From: Burkholderiales bacterium
GTDB lineage: Bacteria; Pseudomonadota; Gammaproteobacteria; Burkholderiales; Usitatibacteraceae
NCBI GenBank assembly: GCA_025350945.1
Contig: JANXWW010000411.1
Span: 1-9,820, forward strand
DNA length: 9,820 nucleotides
Reading direction: 5' to 3'
Below the pieces are notes generated by a model. The model did not search any database, had not been told where the DNA came from, and was given only the letters and a program-made list of their open reading frames with translations. Of the stretch, positions 1 through 6,460 are shown piece after piece. The translations under genes and the position numbers were made by a program. Positions within the stretch are counted from its first letter, which is position 1, and every line of letters starts with the position of its first letter.

Positions 1-13
1 TAATGAGCATACA

Positions 14-42
14 TTGAGTATCTATTAGATACCTTTTATAAT
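14..42 (+). promoter_or_regulatory. sigma70-like promoter of the toxin-antitoxin locus
   Basis: TTGAGT (14-19) and a perfect TATAAT (37-42) are separated by 17 bp, close to the sigma70 ideal. The predicted transcription start is near 49-50, about 25 bases before the first antitoxin codon at 75. The surrounding sequence is markedly AT-rich. No other promoter of similar quality was seen before the following two genes, which overlap or nearly abut, so this promoter probably drives the whole locus. Confidence 0.75.
18..32. promoter_or_regulatory. palindromic operator in the promoter spacer
   Basis: GTATCTA (18-24), one central T (25) and TAGATAC (26-32) form a perfect 7-bp inverted repeat. It fills the spacer between the -35 and -10 boxes. 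A protein bound here would block RNA polymerase, which is the usual autoregulation of type II toxin-antitoxin loci. The likely binder is the downstream ribbon-helix-helix antitoxin, alone or with YafQ; the XRE protein is the other candidate. Binding is inferred. Confidence 0.6.
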
Positions 43-74
43 AAAAAATCATTGTTTAATCCAGCGAGACCGTC

Positions 75-332
75 ATGCCTAAAGAAGTACAAATGTCCAT
101 CAAAATGGAGTCAGAATTGCGTGACCAGTTTATGGCGATTGCAGCCAACCGGCATCGTCCCGCTGCACAGATCATTCGTGATCTTATGCGTTTGTATATT
201 GCAAATAGCGCAGATAGCAAAACCAAAACGCCAAATAAATTAACCGCTGATACGATTCGCAAAGGCCGCAAAGGCGAGGATGTATTCACTGCCGCTGACG
301 CCTCCAGCCTGTTTAAACAGCTGGGTATTTGA
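75..332 (+). CDS. RelB/DinJ-like ribbon-helix-helix antitoxin
   Basis: An 85-residue protein that should neutralise the YafQ-type toxin encoded immediately downstream and repress its own promoter. Residues 5-11 (VQMSIKM) fit the DNA-binding beta strand of a ribbon-helix-helix fold; residues 12-25 and 29-43 fit its two helices. The C-terminal half (about 53-85, ending SSLFKQLGI) is charged and matches the toxin-wrapping tail of RelB/DinJ antitoxins. The ATG at 75 follows a weak GAG-type ribosome site at 66-68 and lies shortly after a strong promoter. The stop TGA (330-332) shares one base with the toxin ATG at 332, giving coupled translation. Family assignment rests on fold pattern and partner gene; the exact family is less certain than the antitoxin role. 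Confidence 0.82.
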   Translation: MPKEVQMSIKMESELRDQFMAIAANRHRPAAQIIRDLMRLYIANSADSKTKTPNKLTADTIRKGRKGEDVFTAADASSLFKQLGI

Positions 333-604
333 TGCGGCTGCCCAGCTATACCGGTCAGTTCAAACGTGACGTGAAATTAGCGCAAAAACGCGGTAAAGAA
401 ATGGGCAAGTTGCGTGATGTGATTGGTCTGTTATTGGCTGGTAGCCCTCTGCCGCGTCAATTGAACGATCACCCGCTGAAAGGTGAGTGGAAACCCAGTC
501 GTGATCTTCACATTGAGCCAGATTGGGTTTTGATTTACTGCGTGGAAGGCGAGACGATTCGCTTTGAAAGAACGGGCACACATGCCGATTTGTTCGGAAA
601 ATAA
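332..604 (+). CDS. yafQ: YafQ-family mRNA interferase toxin
   Basis: A 90-residue RelE/ParE-superfamily ribosome-dependent endoribonuclease. The residues known to matter in E. coli YafQ are visible in order: H47 in DHPLKG, D58 and H60 in RDLHIEPDW, D64, then H84 and F88 in the C-terminal GTHADLF motif, where H84 is the equivalent of catalytic H87. Length and the absence of any break suggest an active toxin. Translation most likely starts at ATG 332, inside the antitoxin stop codon (TGATG). A TTG at 329 is in frame but unnecessary. The gene is flanked on the left by a ribbon-helix-helix antitoxin, the classical partner, and on the right by an XRE antitoxin-like regulator 28 bases away. Confidence 0.9.
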   Translation: MRLPSYTGQFKRDVKLAQKRGKEMGKLRDVIGLLLAGSPLPRQLNDHPLKGEWKPSRDLHIEPDWVLIYCVEGETIRFERTGTHADLFGK

Positions 605-632
605 AAATCTCGTCGATGTCATGGCTCAATTG

Positions 633-941
633 ATGGCTAAAAAATTCGCTGAATTACGCAGCAAAATGTCGCCTGAATCGCAGGCTCGTGCTGCCGCTCG
701 TGCAGAAGCGGTGCTGGTTGAAATGCAGCTTAGCGACTTGCGCAAGGCGCGCACGTTTACACAGGTCGAGATGGCCAAGGTTATGAATGTTGAGCAGGCC
801 GCCATCTCAAAGATTGAACATCGCGATGATATGTACATCAGCACCCTCAGTGGTTACGTAAAAGCGTTAGGCGGCGAATTGAAACTGGTGGCGTCGTTTC
901 CGGATGCTGAGATTGTTATTCATCCGTTCGAGCTGACTTGA
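633..941 (+). CDS. XRE-family (HigA-like) transcriptional regulator
   Basis: A small helix-turn-helix protein of about 102 residues. A predicted helical N-terminal region (1-30, KMSPESQARA) precedes the HTH at about 33-62, with TQVEMAKVM as the first helix and EQAAISKIEH as the recognition helix. The tail (MYISTLSGYVKALGGELKLV, 67-86) is typical of XRE proteins that act as HigA-type antitoxins or autoregulators next to RelE-superfamily toxins. I chose ATG 633 because homologous proteins usually begin M-A-R/K-K-F-x-E-L-R; ATG 621, ATG 582 and TTG 564 are in frame, the last two overlapping yafQ. None has a strong ribosome site, which suggests translation coupled to yafQ. It probably belongs to the same transcript. 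Whether it regulates, neutralises, or only accompanies the toxin cannot be told from sequence. Confidence 0.8.
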   Translation: MAKKFAELRSKMSPESQARAAARAEAVLVEMQLSDLRKARTFTQVEMAKVMNVEQAAISKIEHRDDMYISTLSGYVKALGGELKLVASFPDAEIVIHPFELT

Positions 942-984
942 TAACGGGGTTGCTGGATGCTCTTCATGACGCAACGAAAAACAG

Positions 985-1033
985 ATCCCTCGTACCCCCG
1001 AAAAGGGGTCTCCATCGAAAAGCGACTCGGGAT
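985..1033. repeat. nested inverted repeat between convergent genes
   Basis: An inner hairpin has arms ACCCC (994-998) and GGGGT (1005-1009) around a 6-base loop CGAAAA. An outer pair, ATCCC (985-989) and GGGAT (1029-1033), encloses it. The layout resembles short dispersed extragenic palindromes (REP-like elements) common in proteobacterial intergenic gaps. It lies between the ends of two convergent transcription units, so it may also act as a bidirectional transcription barrier, although no T tract follows on either strand. Copy number elsewhere in the genome is not visible here. Confidence 0.4.
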
Positions 1034-1038
1034 GACAG

Positions 1039-1236
1039 CTACTTCAAACGGGCTTTGTCGCTACCCGACTGCATCTGGATCATCGCCTTTAATTGCCCGC
1101 GCACTTCGGCGATTTCGCGCTGCTGTTGCAATAACACTGACCGAAGCTCGCTTTGCTCCTTGACGAGCGTGTTGATTTGGCTTCTGAGCGTGCCAATATC
1201 GGTCAGGCGATCCAGAATGTCGGTTAAGGTGCTCAC
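1039..1236 (-). CDS. small coiled-coil protein, function unknown
   Basis: A 65-residue protein starting with GTG at 1236; its start overlaps the stop of the upstream gene (GTGA, 1233-1236), so the two are translationally coupled. The sequence is almost entirely helical: residues 5-55 show a heptad-like spacing of I/L/V (LTDILDRLTDIGTLRSQI, then LVKEQSELRSVLLQQ), rich in Q, E and R, as expected for a dimeric or oligomeric coiled coil. There is no signal peptide, membrane segment or catalytic motif. I do not recognise a family. The coupling implies stoichiometric production with its ribbon-helix-helix-like neighbour and possible complex formation. Resemblance to an antitoxin-toxin pair is by layout only. 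Confidence 0.6.
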   Translation of the reverse strand: MSTLTDILDRLTDIGTLRSQINTLVKEQSELRSVLLQQQREIAEVRGQLKAMIQMQSGSDKARLK

Positions 1237-1508
1237 GCAGCTTTCCGTAATTTCTCGATCTCACGCATGAACGATTTGTGCTCTTTGGTGTTACTGGCGA
1301 GGTCGGCGCGAATGGCATCAATATGCTCACCTGCTTTTCGTGATGCCTCGTCAAGCAATTTGAGCTCGTCCGTCGTCACGCCCAGCAACGCTGCATCCAC
1401 AGCGTCACGCATGACTTCAGCTACTTTGCGACCATGACGCTTGGCGTGCGCAGCCAGCGCCTTCTTTTGCGCAGACTCCAGATACACTTGAGTTAAAACC
1501 ATACTCAT
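1233..1508 (-). CDS. ribbon-helix-helix-like (CopG-type) protein with helical tail
   Basis: About 91 residues. The N-terminus (MVLTQVYLESAQKKAL, then HAKRHGRKVAEVMRDAVDAA) fits a beta strand and two helices of a CopG/Arc ribbon-helix-helix domain at residues 3-42. Residues 46-90 form a long charged helical tail (DELKLLDEASRKAGEH, then EIEKLRK) suited to a coiled coil. I place the start at ATG 1508 because GGGAG (1518-1514) sits 5 bases before it; the first in-frame ATG at 1520 would swallow that ribosome site. The product is probably a DNA-binding autoregulator. It is coupled to the downstream coiled-coil gene. An antitoxin role is possible but no recognised toxin is present. Confidence 0.68.
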   Translation of the reverse strand: MSMVLTQVYLESAQKKALAAHAKRHGRKVAEVMRDAVDAALLGVTTDELKLLDEASRKAGEHIDAIRADLASNTKEHKSFMREIEKLRKAA

Positions 1509-1537
1509 ATTTGCTCCCATTCAGTTTGTCAATCAAC

Positions 1538-1553
1538 ATATATTACGATATAT
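1538..1553. promoter_or_regulatory. AT-rich inverted repeat upstream of the RHH gene
   Basis: ATATAT (1538-1543), TACG (1544-1547) and ATATAT (1548-1553) form a 6-bp inverted repeat about 30 bases upstream of the RHH-like gene, within a stretch that must hold its promoter if it is transcribed independently. It is a plausible operator for that protein. Low sequence complexity makes chance occurrence likely. No convincing -35/-10 pair was found. Confidence 0.28.
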
Positions 1554-1583
1554 ATCAAATAGGCATCGAATAAATGCAAAAAA

Positions 1584-3236
1584 TCACGCCCCGAATTCCT
1601 TATTGCTCGGCACATACCCCGGAATCTTCGCCTCATCCACTTCATCTATCTGCGCAGCTTCTAAAAACTGCTCTGCATATTTGAGATAAATTTTTTCGCG
1701 AATGAAGACATCAAACAAATCAGGATCGATGTGGCCGTTGAGTTTGAAATTGCCGAGGATATTGAGCGATTCACTGAGCGTTTTACCGGTTTTGTAGGGG
1801 CGGTCACGGGCGGTCAAGGCTTCAAAAATATCGGCGATGCCCATGATGCGGGCGGGGATGCTCATTTGCTCGCGAGTGAGGCCGCGCGGATAGCCGCGTC
1901 CATCCATGCGTTCGTGGTGGCCGCCCGCATATTCGGGCACGTTTTTTAAATGCTTTGGCCATGGCAGGGCTTCGAGCATTTTGATGGTGGCATCGATGTG
2001 CTGATTAATAATACTGCGCTCGACATGGGTGAGCGTTCCCGACGGAATGCTCAAGCACTCTCGCTCGTCTTCGCTCAAAAACGGTGCGGTTTCGCCGCGC
2101 TCGTTGGTGAAAATCTGTGTCGCGATTTTATTGATCCGCACGTTGTCTTGCTGTAGCGCTGCTTCGCTTCGCCGTTCTGCGCCAATATTAATGCGGCGAA
2201 GAAATGCGCAATCGTCTTCGATAGACTTGAGTGCCGACTGATAGTGCACTTCAGATGCGACTGCATCGCCACCGTCAAGCTTTGCTCGTAAAAACTTGAT
2301 CTCCGCATCACGTTTCAATATCTCAAAACGTTGCGAAACAAATTCAATCCGGTCGAAGATCGTTTCCAGCTTGGTCGATTTATCCACCACGTGAACCGGC
2401 GTGGTGATCTTGCCGCAATCATGCAGCAGGCCAGCGATTTTCAGTTCATAACGCTCGCGCTCGTTCATGCTGAATCCGGCGAGCGGACCATCGACCGATT
2501 TACTCGCCGCGTCCGCAATCATCATGGTCAGCGTCGGCACGCGCTCGCAATGCGCGCCGGTATACGGGGATTTATCATCGATCGCGGTATTGATTAATTG
2601 AATGAGCGATTCGAACAATACTTCCAATTGTGTAATGAGCATGCGATTGGTGAGTGCTATGGCCGCTTGTGACGCGAGCGATTCAGCAAGTCGTTGATCC
2701 TCATGCGTAAAGGCGACCACATTTCCAGTAACATCCAGCGCATTCAGCAATTGCAGCACGCCGATAATCTCGCCTTCGTGATCTTTCATGGGGATCGCCA
2801 AGAATGACGTGGATCGATAGCCGGTGTGTTTGTCGAAATTGCGCGTGCCGGAAAAATCAAACCCTTCGGCCACATAGGCGTCGGCGATATTGACCGACTC
2901 GTGGTTGTTCGCGGCGTAGGTTGCGATCATAGCGTTATTCGCGCTGCCGTCGGTATTGCGCAGCGGCAGCGACGGAAACGGAATGGGCAGTCCGCTGGTG
3001 CCGCCGAGTCTGATATCGAGTGTTGTGTTCAATACGATTTCAAACTTGAGATATCCGTCTACCTGCCGATAAAGCGCGCCGCCATCCGCATTCGTTATTT
3101 TTGTCGCTGCGGTGAGAATTATTTCCAACAGCCGACTAATATCTTTTTCCTGGCTGAGTGCTGCGCCGACCTCATTGAGGAACTCAAGTGCGTCCAGCGC
3201 GGCAGATCTATCCTGCCTGGCTTTTACTTGATGCAC
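1584..3236 (-). CDS. GAF domain / HD-GYP c-di-GMP phosphodiesterase
   Basis: A 550-residue cytoplasmic protein without signal peptide or membrane segments. A GAF sensor domain spans about 20-200 (HTGYRSTSFLAIPM at 137-150 and GVLQLLNAL at 159-167 are typical GAF strands). An HD-GYP phosphohydrolase domain follows at about 210-520: H229, the HD pair H272-D273 in LLHDCGK, H413, H440-H441 in GGHHERMDGRGYP (DGRGYP 445-450) and D469 in GIADIFEAL. All metal-ligand positions appear present, so hydrolysis of c-di-GMP is expected. About 110 extra residues, largely helical and charged (281-400), are inserted between HDxGK and H413, where ordinary HD-GYP domains have roughly 27. Translation starts at GTG 3236 inside the end of the upstream ATPase gene (13-base overlap) with a GTGAGG ribosome site just upstream, so the two proteins are co-produced. 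The likely role is tuning c-di-GMP near the ATPase in response to a GAF ligand. Confidence 0.9.
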   Translation of the reverse strand: MHQVKARQDRSAALDALEFLNEVGAALSQEKDISRLLEIILTAATKITNADGGALYRQVDGYLKFEIVLNTTLDIRLGGTSGLPIPFPSLPLRNTDGSANNAMIATYAANNHESVNIADAYVAEGFDFSGTRNFDKHTGYRSTSFLAIPMKDHEGEIIGVLQLLNALDVTGNVVAFTHEDQRLAESLASQAAIALTNRMLITQLEVLFESLIQLINTAIDDKSPYTGAHCERVPTLTMMIADAASKSVDGPLAGFSMNERERYELKIAGLLHDCGKITTPVHVVDKSTKLETIFDRIEFVSQRFEILKRDAEIKFLRAKLDGGDAVASEVHYQSALKSIEDDCAFLRRINIGAERRSEAALQQDNVRINKIATQIFTNERGETAPFLSEDERECLSIPSGTLTHVERSIINQHIDATIKMLEALPWPKHLKNVPEYAGGHHERMDGRGYPRGLTREQMSIPARIMGIADIFEALTARDRPYKTGKTLSESLNILGNFKLNGHIDPDLFDVFIREKIYLKYAEQFLEAAQIDEVDEAKIPGYVPSNKEFGA

Positions 3237-5611
3237 ACAGCCCTCACCTGCTTCATGTCGGTCACGCCCATCATGACTTTTTCCATGCCGTCCATTTTCA
3301 GCGTGGTCATGCCCTCATTAACAGATGTGACAAACAATTCCGCCACGCGCGCATTTTCCTGGATCAGCTTTTTGATTGAATCACTGGCAACCATCAACTC
3401 ATGCAAACCGACACGCCCTTTATAGCCGGTACCAGCACAAACATCGCAGCCGCCCGCGCGATAGAACGTGAGCTTGCCATCTTGCCCGTGATGTTTGAGC
3501 CATGAGTCGTAGAGCGTTTTAGCCTGCGCAGCGGGGTCTTGTGTCCACGGCGCGGTTTGGCAAAGATCGGTTGTGTATTCCGTCAAGAAAATTTTCAACT
3601 CATCTGCGTCAGGATTATAAGCGACCTTGCATTTACACAATCGCTTAGCCAGGCGTTGCGCCAGAACACCGATCAACGCATCTGCAAAATTAAACGAATC
3701 CATCCCCATATCCAGCAAGCGCGTAATCGCTTCTGGCGCGGAATTCGTGTGTAACGTCGCAAACACCAAATGGCCCGTGAGCGAGGCCTCGATACCAATG
3801 TGCGTGGTCTCGGCATCGCGCATTTCACCAACCATGATGATGTCCGGATCGGCGCGCAAAAACGCTTTCATGGTGGTCGCAAAATCGCTGACTTTGCGAT
3901 TGATTTGTACCTGCCGCAATCCCTTTTGCGTAATTTCGACCGGATCTTCCGCTGTCCAGATTTTCGTTTCGGGTGTGTTGAGCGTACCGAGGATGGAATG
4001 CAACGTGGTTGTCTTGCCAGAGCCCGTAGGCCCACACACGAAGAACAAGCCGTATGGCTTCGAGACGGCTTTCACCAGCGCTGCCTTGTTTGACGGCGTG
4101 AGACCTAATTTATCGAGCGGAATCGGTTCACCCGCCGACAAAATCCGCATGACGATATCCTCAACGCCGCCCGCCGTGGGAATAGTCGCAACACGCAATT
4201 CAATATCAAGCGGGCCATATTTCTTGAATTGAATTTTGCCGTCCTGCGGTTTGCGCTTTTCTGAAATATCCAGATCGCACATGATCTTCAGACGCGCGAT
4301 TAGCGAATTACGATAATTGGATGGCACCTCAATGTAGTTCATCAGCGTGCCATCCTTGCGAAAGCGCACGCCCGTCTTGCCCTTGCCTGGTAGTGGCTCT
4401 ATGTGGATGTCTGATGCGCCCTGGCTGTAGGCGTCAACGATAATTTTGTTTACCAGTTTGACCAGCTCGTTGTCCGCCGCCGCAGTGAGATCGTCAGCGC
4501 CAGTATCAATCGCATCGCGCTCATCGTCCAGATTCGATAGTAGGTGATCAATATCGTCACCCGCATTACCGTCGATACCGAAAAACTGGTTCAGCGTTTG
4601 CGCAAACTCGCGTATCGTTGTCACACAATAAGTGGGCTTTAATTTCGGAAAAATATTCTCGACCATGTGCGACGATTTCACGCGCTCAGGGTCGGTCGTC
4701 ATCACCACTACCGTGCTCTTGCCCTCCTTAACTGGCAGCCAATTTGAGGCTTCAGCATAATCGCGCTTCAAATTCCGCAACAGCTCCGCAGGCTTAGCGC
4801 GATCAGTTTTGTAGCCGTCATATTCCACACCAAAATATTTGGCCAACGATAAACCCAGCGCAAGGGAGGTCACCTGAAATTCATCGATCAAAATATCTTC
4901 AATATTTTTATTCTTGCGCCTCGCAGTGCGTGCTGCCAGTTCCATCTCACCTGCAGAAATCACGTTGTCGATAATCAGGTAATCAAATTTCGATTTGATC
5001 TGCGCAGGCATGGCGTTACGTACCCGAAACGCAATCGCCAGCGTCTTTGCAATCTCAATCAAACCCTCTTCTGTCAGCTTGGGAAATGGCGTGCCCGGCA
5101 AATGATTAATGAGTTGAATAACGCCCATCGCGTCGTTAATGCCATCGCCATCCAGATCACCGCCAATAATCGGGGCCACCATCATTTGCCGCGTGCGATA
5201 GCCGGTGCGCTCATCCACCGCCTTAAGAAACGTGAGATTCGGTGAATAGCTTTTTAACTCAGCCTCGTCATAAACATCGCGCACATTCATAAAACGTTTA
5301 TTTAACGCGCTGAACCCGGCAACCGAGCTTTCCGATATCGGCAGCTTGATATCCTTGAATGAATTCAGCCCCGATTTCACCTTCGACACAATCGCCTGAT
5401 TGTCATCGGCCAGCACATAAATGGTTAGGCGATCCGCATCAAATAACTGGCAGATGTCGCGCGTCACATCGAGCATGATTTCATCGATGTTGGTGGTGGC
5501 GTGAATGCGGTTCGTAACGGCTTGCAGCTTTTTTGAGAAGGCAAGCTTATTAGACATTTCTGCTACGCCGTCAGGCGTTGCTCCAGATGCAGATTCCAGC
5601 GCTGCGCTCAT
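3224..5611 (-). CDS. GAF-domain-fused GspE/PilB-type secretion/pilus ATPase
   Basis: A 795-residue AAA-like secretion ATPase, about 200 residues longer than usual PilB/GspE proteins because of an N-terminal GAF domain. Order: GAF (about 25-200), T2SSE_N/MshEN-like region (205-345), and ATPase domain (about 380-795). The ATPase core looks intact: Walker A GPTGSGKTTT (527-536), Asp box TAEDPVE (553-559), Walker B DPDIIMVGEMRD (588-599), and His box with H604, H614 and H620 (HLVFATLHTN). The zinc-binding part is altered: C659-x-C661 instead of C-x2-C, then 60 residues to C722-x2-C725 in GCDVCAGTGYKGR. The start ATG 5611 has a GTGAG ribosome site 6-7 bases upstream; M19 is a weaker alternative. 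Such ATPases drive pilus or pseudopilus assembly at the inner membrane. No platform protein or pilin is adjacent, so it may act on a machine encoded elsewhere. It is coupled to the downstream HD-GYP gene. Confidence 0.92.
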   Translation of the reverse strand: MSAALESASGATPDGVAEMSNKLAFSKKLQAVTNRIHATTNIDEIMLDVTRDICQLFDADRLTIYVLADDNQAIVSKVKSGLNSFKDIKLPISESSVAGFSALNKRFMNVRDVYDEAELKSYSPNLTFLKAVDERTGYRTRQMMVAPIIGGDLDGDGINDAMGVIQLINHLPGTPFPKLTEEGLIEIAKTLAIAFRVRNAMPAQIKSKFDYLIIDNVISAGEMELAARTARRKNKNIEDILIDEFQVTSLALGLSLAKYFGVEYDGYKTDRAKPAELLRNLKRDYAEASNWLPVKEGKSTVVVMTTDPERVKSSHMVENIFPKLKPTYCVTTIREFAQTLNQFFGIDGNAGDDIDHLLSNLDDERDAIDTGADDLTAAADNELVKLVNKIIVDAYSQGASDIHIEPLPGKGKTGVRFRKDGTLMNYIEVPSNYRNSLIARLKIMCDLDISEKRKPQDGKIQFKKYGPLDIELRVATIPTAGGVEDIVMRILSAGEPIPLDKLGLTPSNKAALVKAVSKPYGLFFVCGPTGSGKTTTLHSILGTLNTPETKIWTAEDPVEITQKGLRQVQINRKVSDFATTMKAFLRADPDIIMVGEMRDAETTHIGIEASLTGHLVFATLHTNSAPEAITRLLDMGMDSFNFADALIGVLAQRLAKRLCKCKVAYNPDADELKIFLTEYTTDLCQTAPWTQDPAAQAKTLYDSWLKHHGQDGKLTFYRAGGCDVCAGTGYKGRVGLHELMVASDSIKKLIQENARVAELFVTSVNEGMTTLKMDGMEKVMMGVTDMKQVRAVCIK

Positions 5612-5751
5612 CGTACGCTCACTTTTTTCAAGAATCGTTTTGGGGAATCAGGATTGAGCTGACTCGCGATCAAAAACACCGCGAACACAGCGAAATCAAA
5701 GGTGAAACTCGTGCCCGTTTTCGAGCATACGTGGCTTCCAGCGCGCCGCAT
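5608..5751 (-). CDS. possible small ORF overlapping the MBL gene end, ATGA-coupled to the ATPase
   Basis: A 47-codon frame from ATG 5751 that overlaps the end of the MBL gene in another frame and stops at TGA 5610-5608, overlapping the ATPase ATG (ATGA). Residues 16-30 (FTFDFAVFAVFLIAS) would form one short hydrophobic segment, followed by a basic tail (KRFLKKVSVR). No clear ribosome site precedes the ATG. The hydrophobic part comes from sequence of the type GTGTTCGCGGTGTTTTTG, which resembles low-complexity intergenic repeats, so it may not be a gene. Listed because the coupling and the hydrophobic segment are both suggestive. Confidence 0.18.
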   Translation of the reverse strand: MRRAGSHVCSKTGTSFTFDFAVFAVFLIASQLNPDSPKRFLKKVSVR

Positions 5752-6460
5752 CCCGCTCTATTTCACTCATCGTCAATGTCACCTCACCTGGCTTCAAATG
5801 CGTCACAAAAACTTCGACCTTGCGCGTTAGTTTTGCAAGCTCCTCCGCAAGCATGCTGGGGCAAAGATGTTTGGAGGCAATGGCAATGTCGCGCTCCTTG
5901 TTCGCGAACGCAGTTTCAATCACAAGGTATTTCAAATTCTCAGTACGATTGGCAACCGCCCACAGCGCATCATTGGTGGTGGTATCGCCGCTGAACAAGA
6001 AACTCGCCTTGCCGCTGTCGACCAGATACCCGACCGCCGGGACGACATGATTCGCCGGCACGGCAGTAAACGTACGATCATTTATTTTCACCGGCTCGCC
6101 CACCCGCAATTCACTGAAAATCATGAACGGGTTTTCACCGTCCGGGATTTGCGAAAAATCCGGCCAGATTTTCCAGTTGAAGAGGTGATCTTTGAGAACC
6201 TGCAGCGTCGGCGCAGTTGAATGGACGATGAGTGGTTTGTTGCGCATCCAGCACACTGTATCAACCAGGAAAGGCAGGAATGCGACATGATCCAGGTGCG
6301 AATGAGTGATAAACACATGATCGATTTTGACAAGCGCATCGACGCTCAAATCGCCCAGACCGGTGCCTGCATCGATCAGGATGTCGTTATCAACCAGCAT
6401 GGAGGTCGTGCGAAATTTACCGCCGATTCCACCGCTACATCCCAGAATTTTGATCCGCAT
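5696..6460 (-). CDS. metallo-beta-lactamase-fold hydrolase (cyclic-nucleotide PDE / RNase Z-like)
   Basis: A 254-residue cytoplasmic metallohydrolase. The zinc motif T-H-S-H-L-D-H is present (H53, H55, D57, H58), followed by H138 in ANHVVPAVGY, D159 in FSGDT and H221 in VTHLKPGE. That full set supports a functional two-metal site. THSHLDH is characteristic of class II 3',5'-cyclic-nucleotide phosphodiesterases (PDE1/CpdP type), and the HxVPAxGY strand is also seen in RNase Z-like proteins. Neighbouring signalling genes favour a cyclic-nucleotide substrate, but this is inference. ATG 6460 is chosen because GAGG lies 5 bases upstream; an in-frame TTG at 6475 would include that ribosome site. 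It lies 84 bases upstream of the ATPase gene on the same strand. Confidence 0.8.
   Translation of the reverse strand: MRIKILGCSGGIGGKFRTTSMLVDNDILIDAGTGLGDLSVDALVKIDHVFITHSHLDHVAFLPFLVDTVCWMRNKPLIVHSTAPTLQVLKDHLFNWKIWPDFSQIPDGENPFMIFSELRVGEPVKINDRTFTAVPANHVVPAVGYLVDSGKASFLFSGDTTTNDALWAVANRTENLKYLVIETAFANKERDIAIASKHLCPSMLAEELAKLTRKVEVFVTHLKPGEVTLTMSEIERDAARWKPRMLENGHEFHL

Noticed and set aside
938..1270. Plus-strand open frames covering the convergent region
   Set aside because: They run through the nested palindrome and antisense to the coiled-coil gene; the minus-strand reading has the stop/start overlap and coherent heptads.
2826..3425. 199-codon plus-strand open frame
   Set aside because: It runs antisense to the HD-GYP and ATPase genes, whose domains and motifs are intact; no ribosome site or recognisable protein features support it.
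3627..4232. 201-codon plus-strand open frame
   Set aside because: It is antisense to the conserved Walker/His-box region of the ATPase and is explained by that gene's codon bias.
5578..5994. 138-codon plus-strand open frame
   Set aside because: It is antisense to the MBL gene end and the ATPase start; composition is unlike a real protein and there is no ribosome site.
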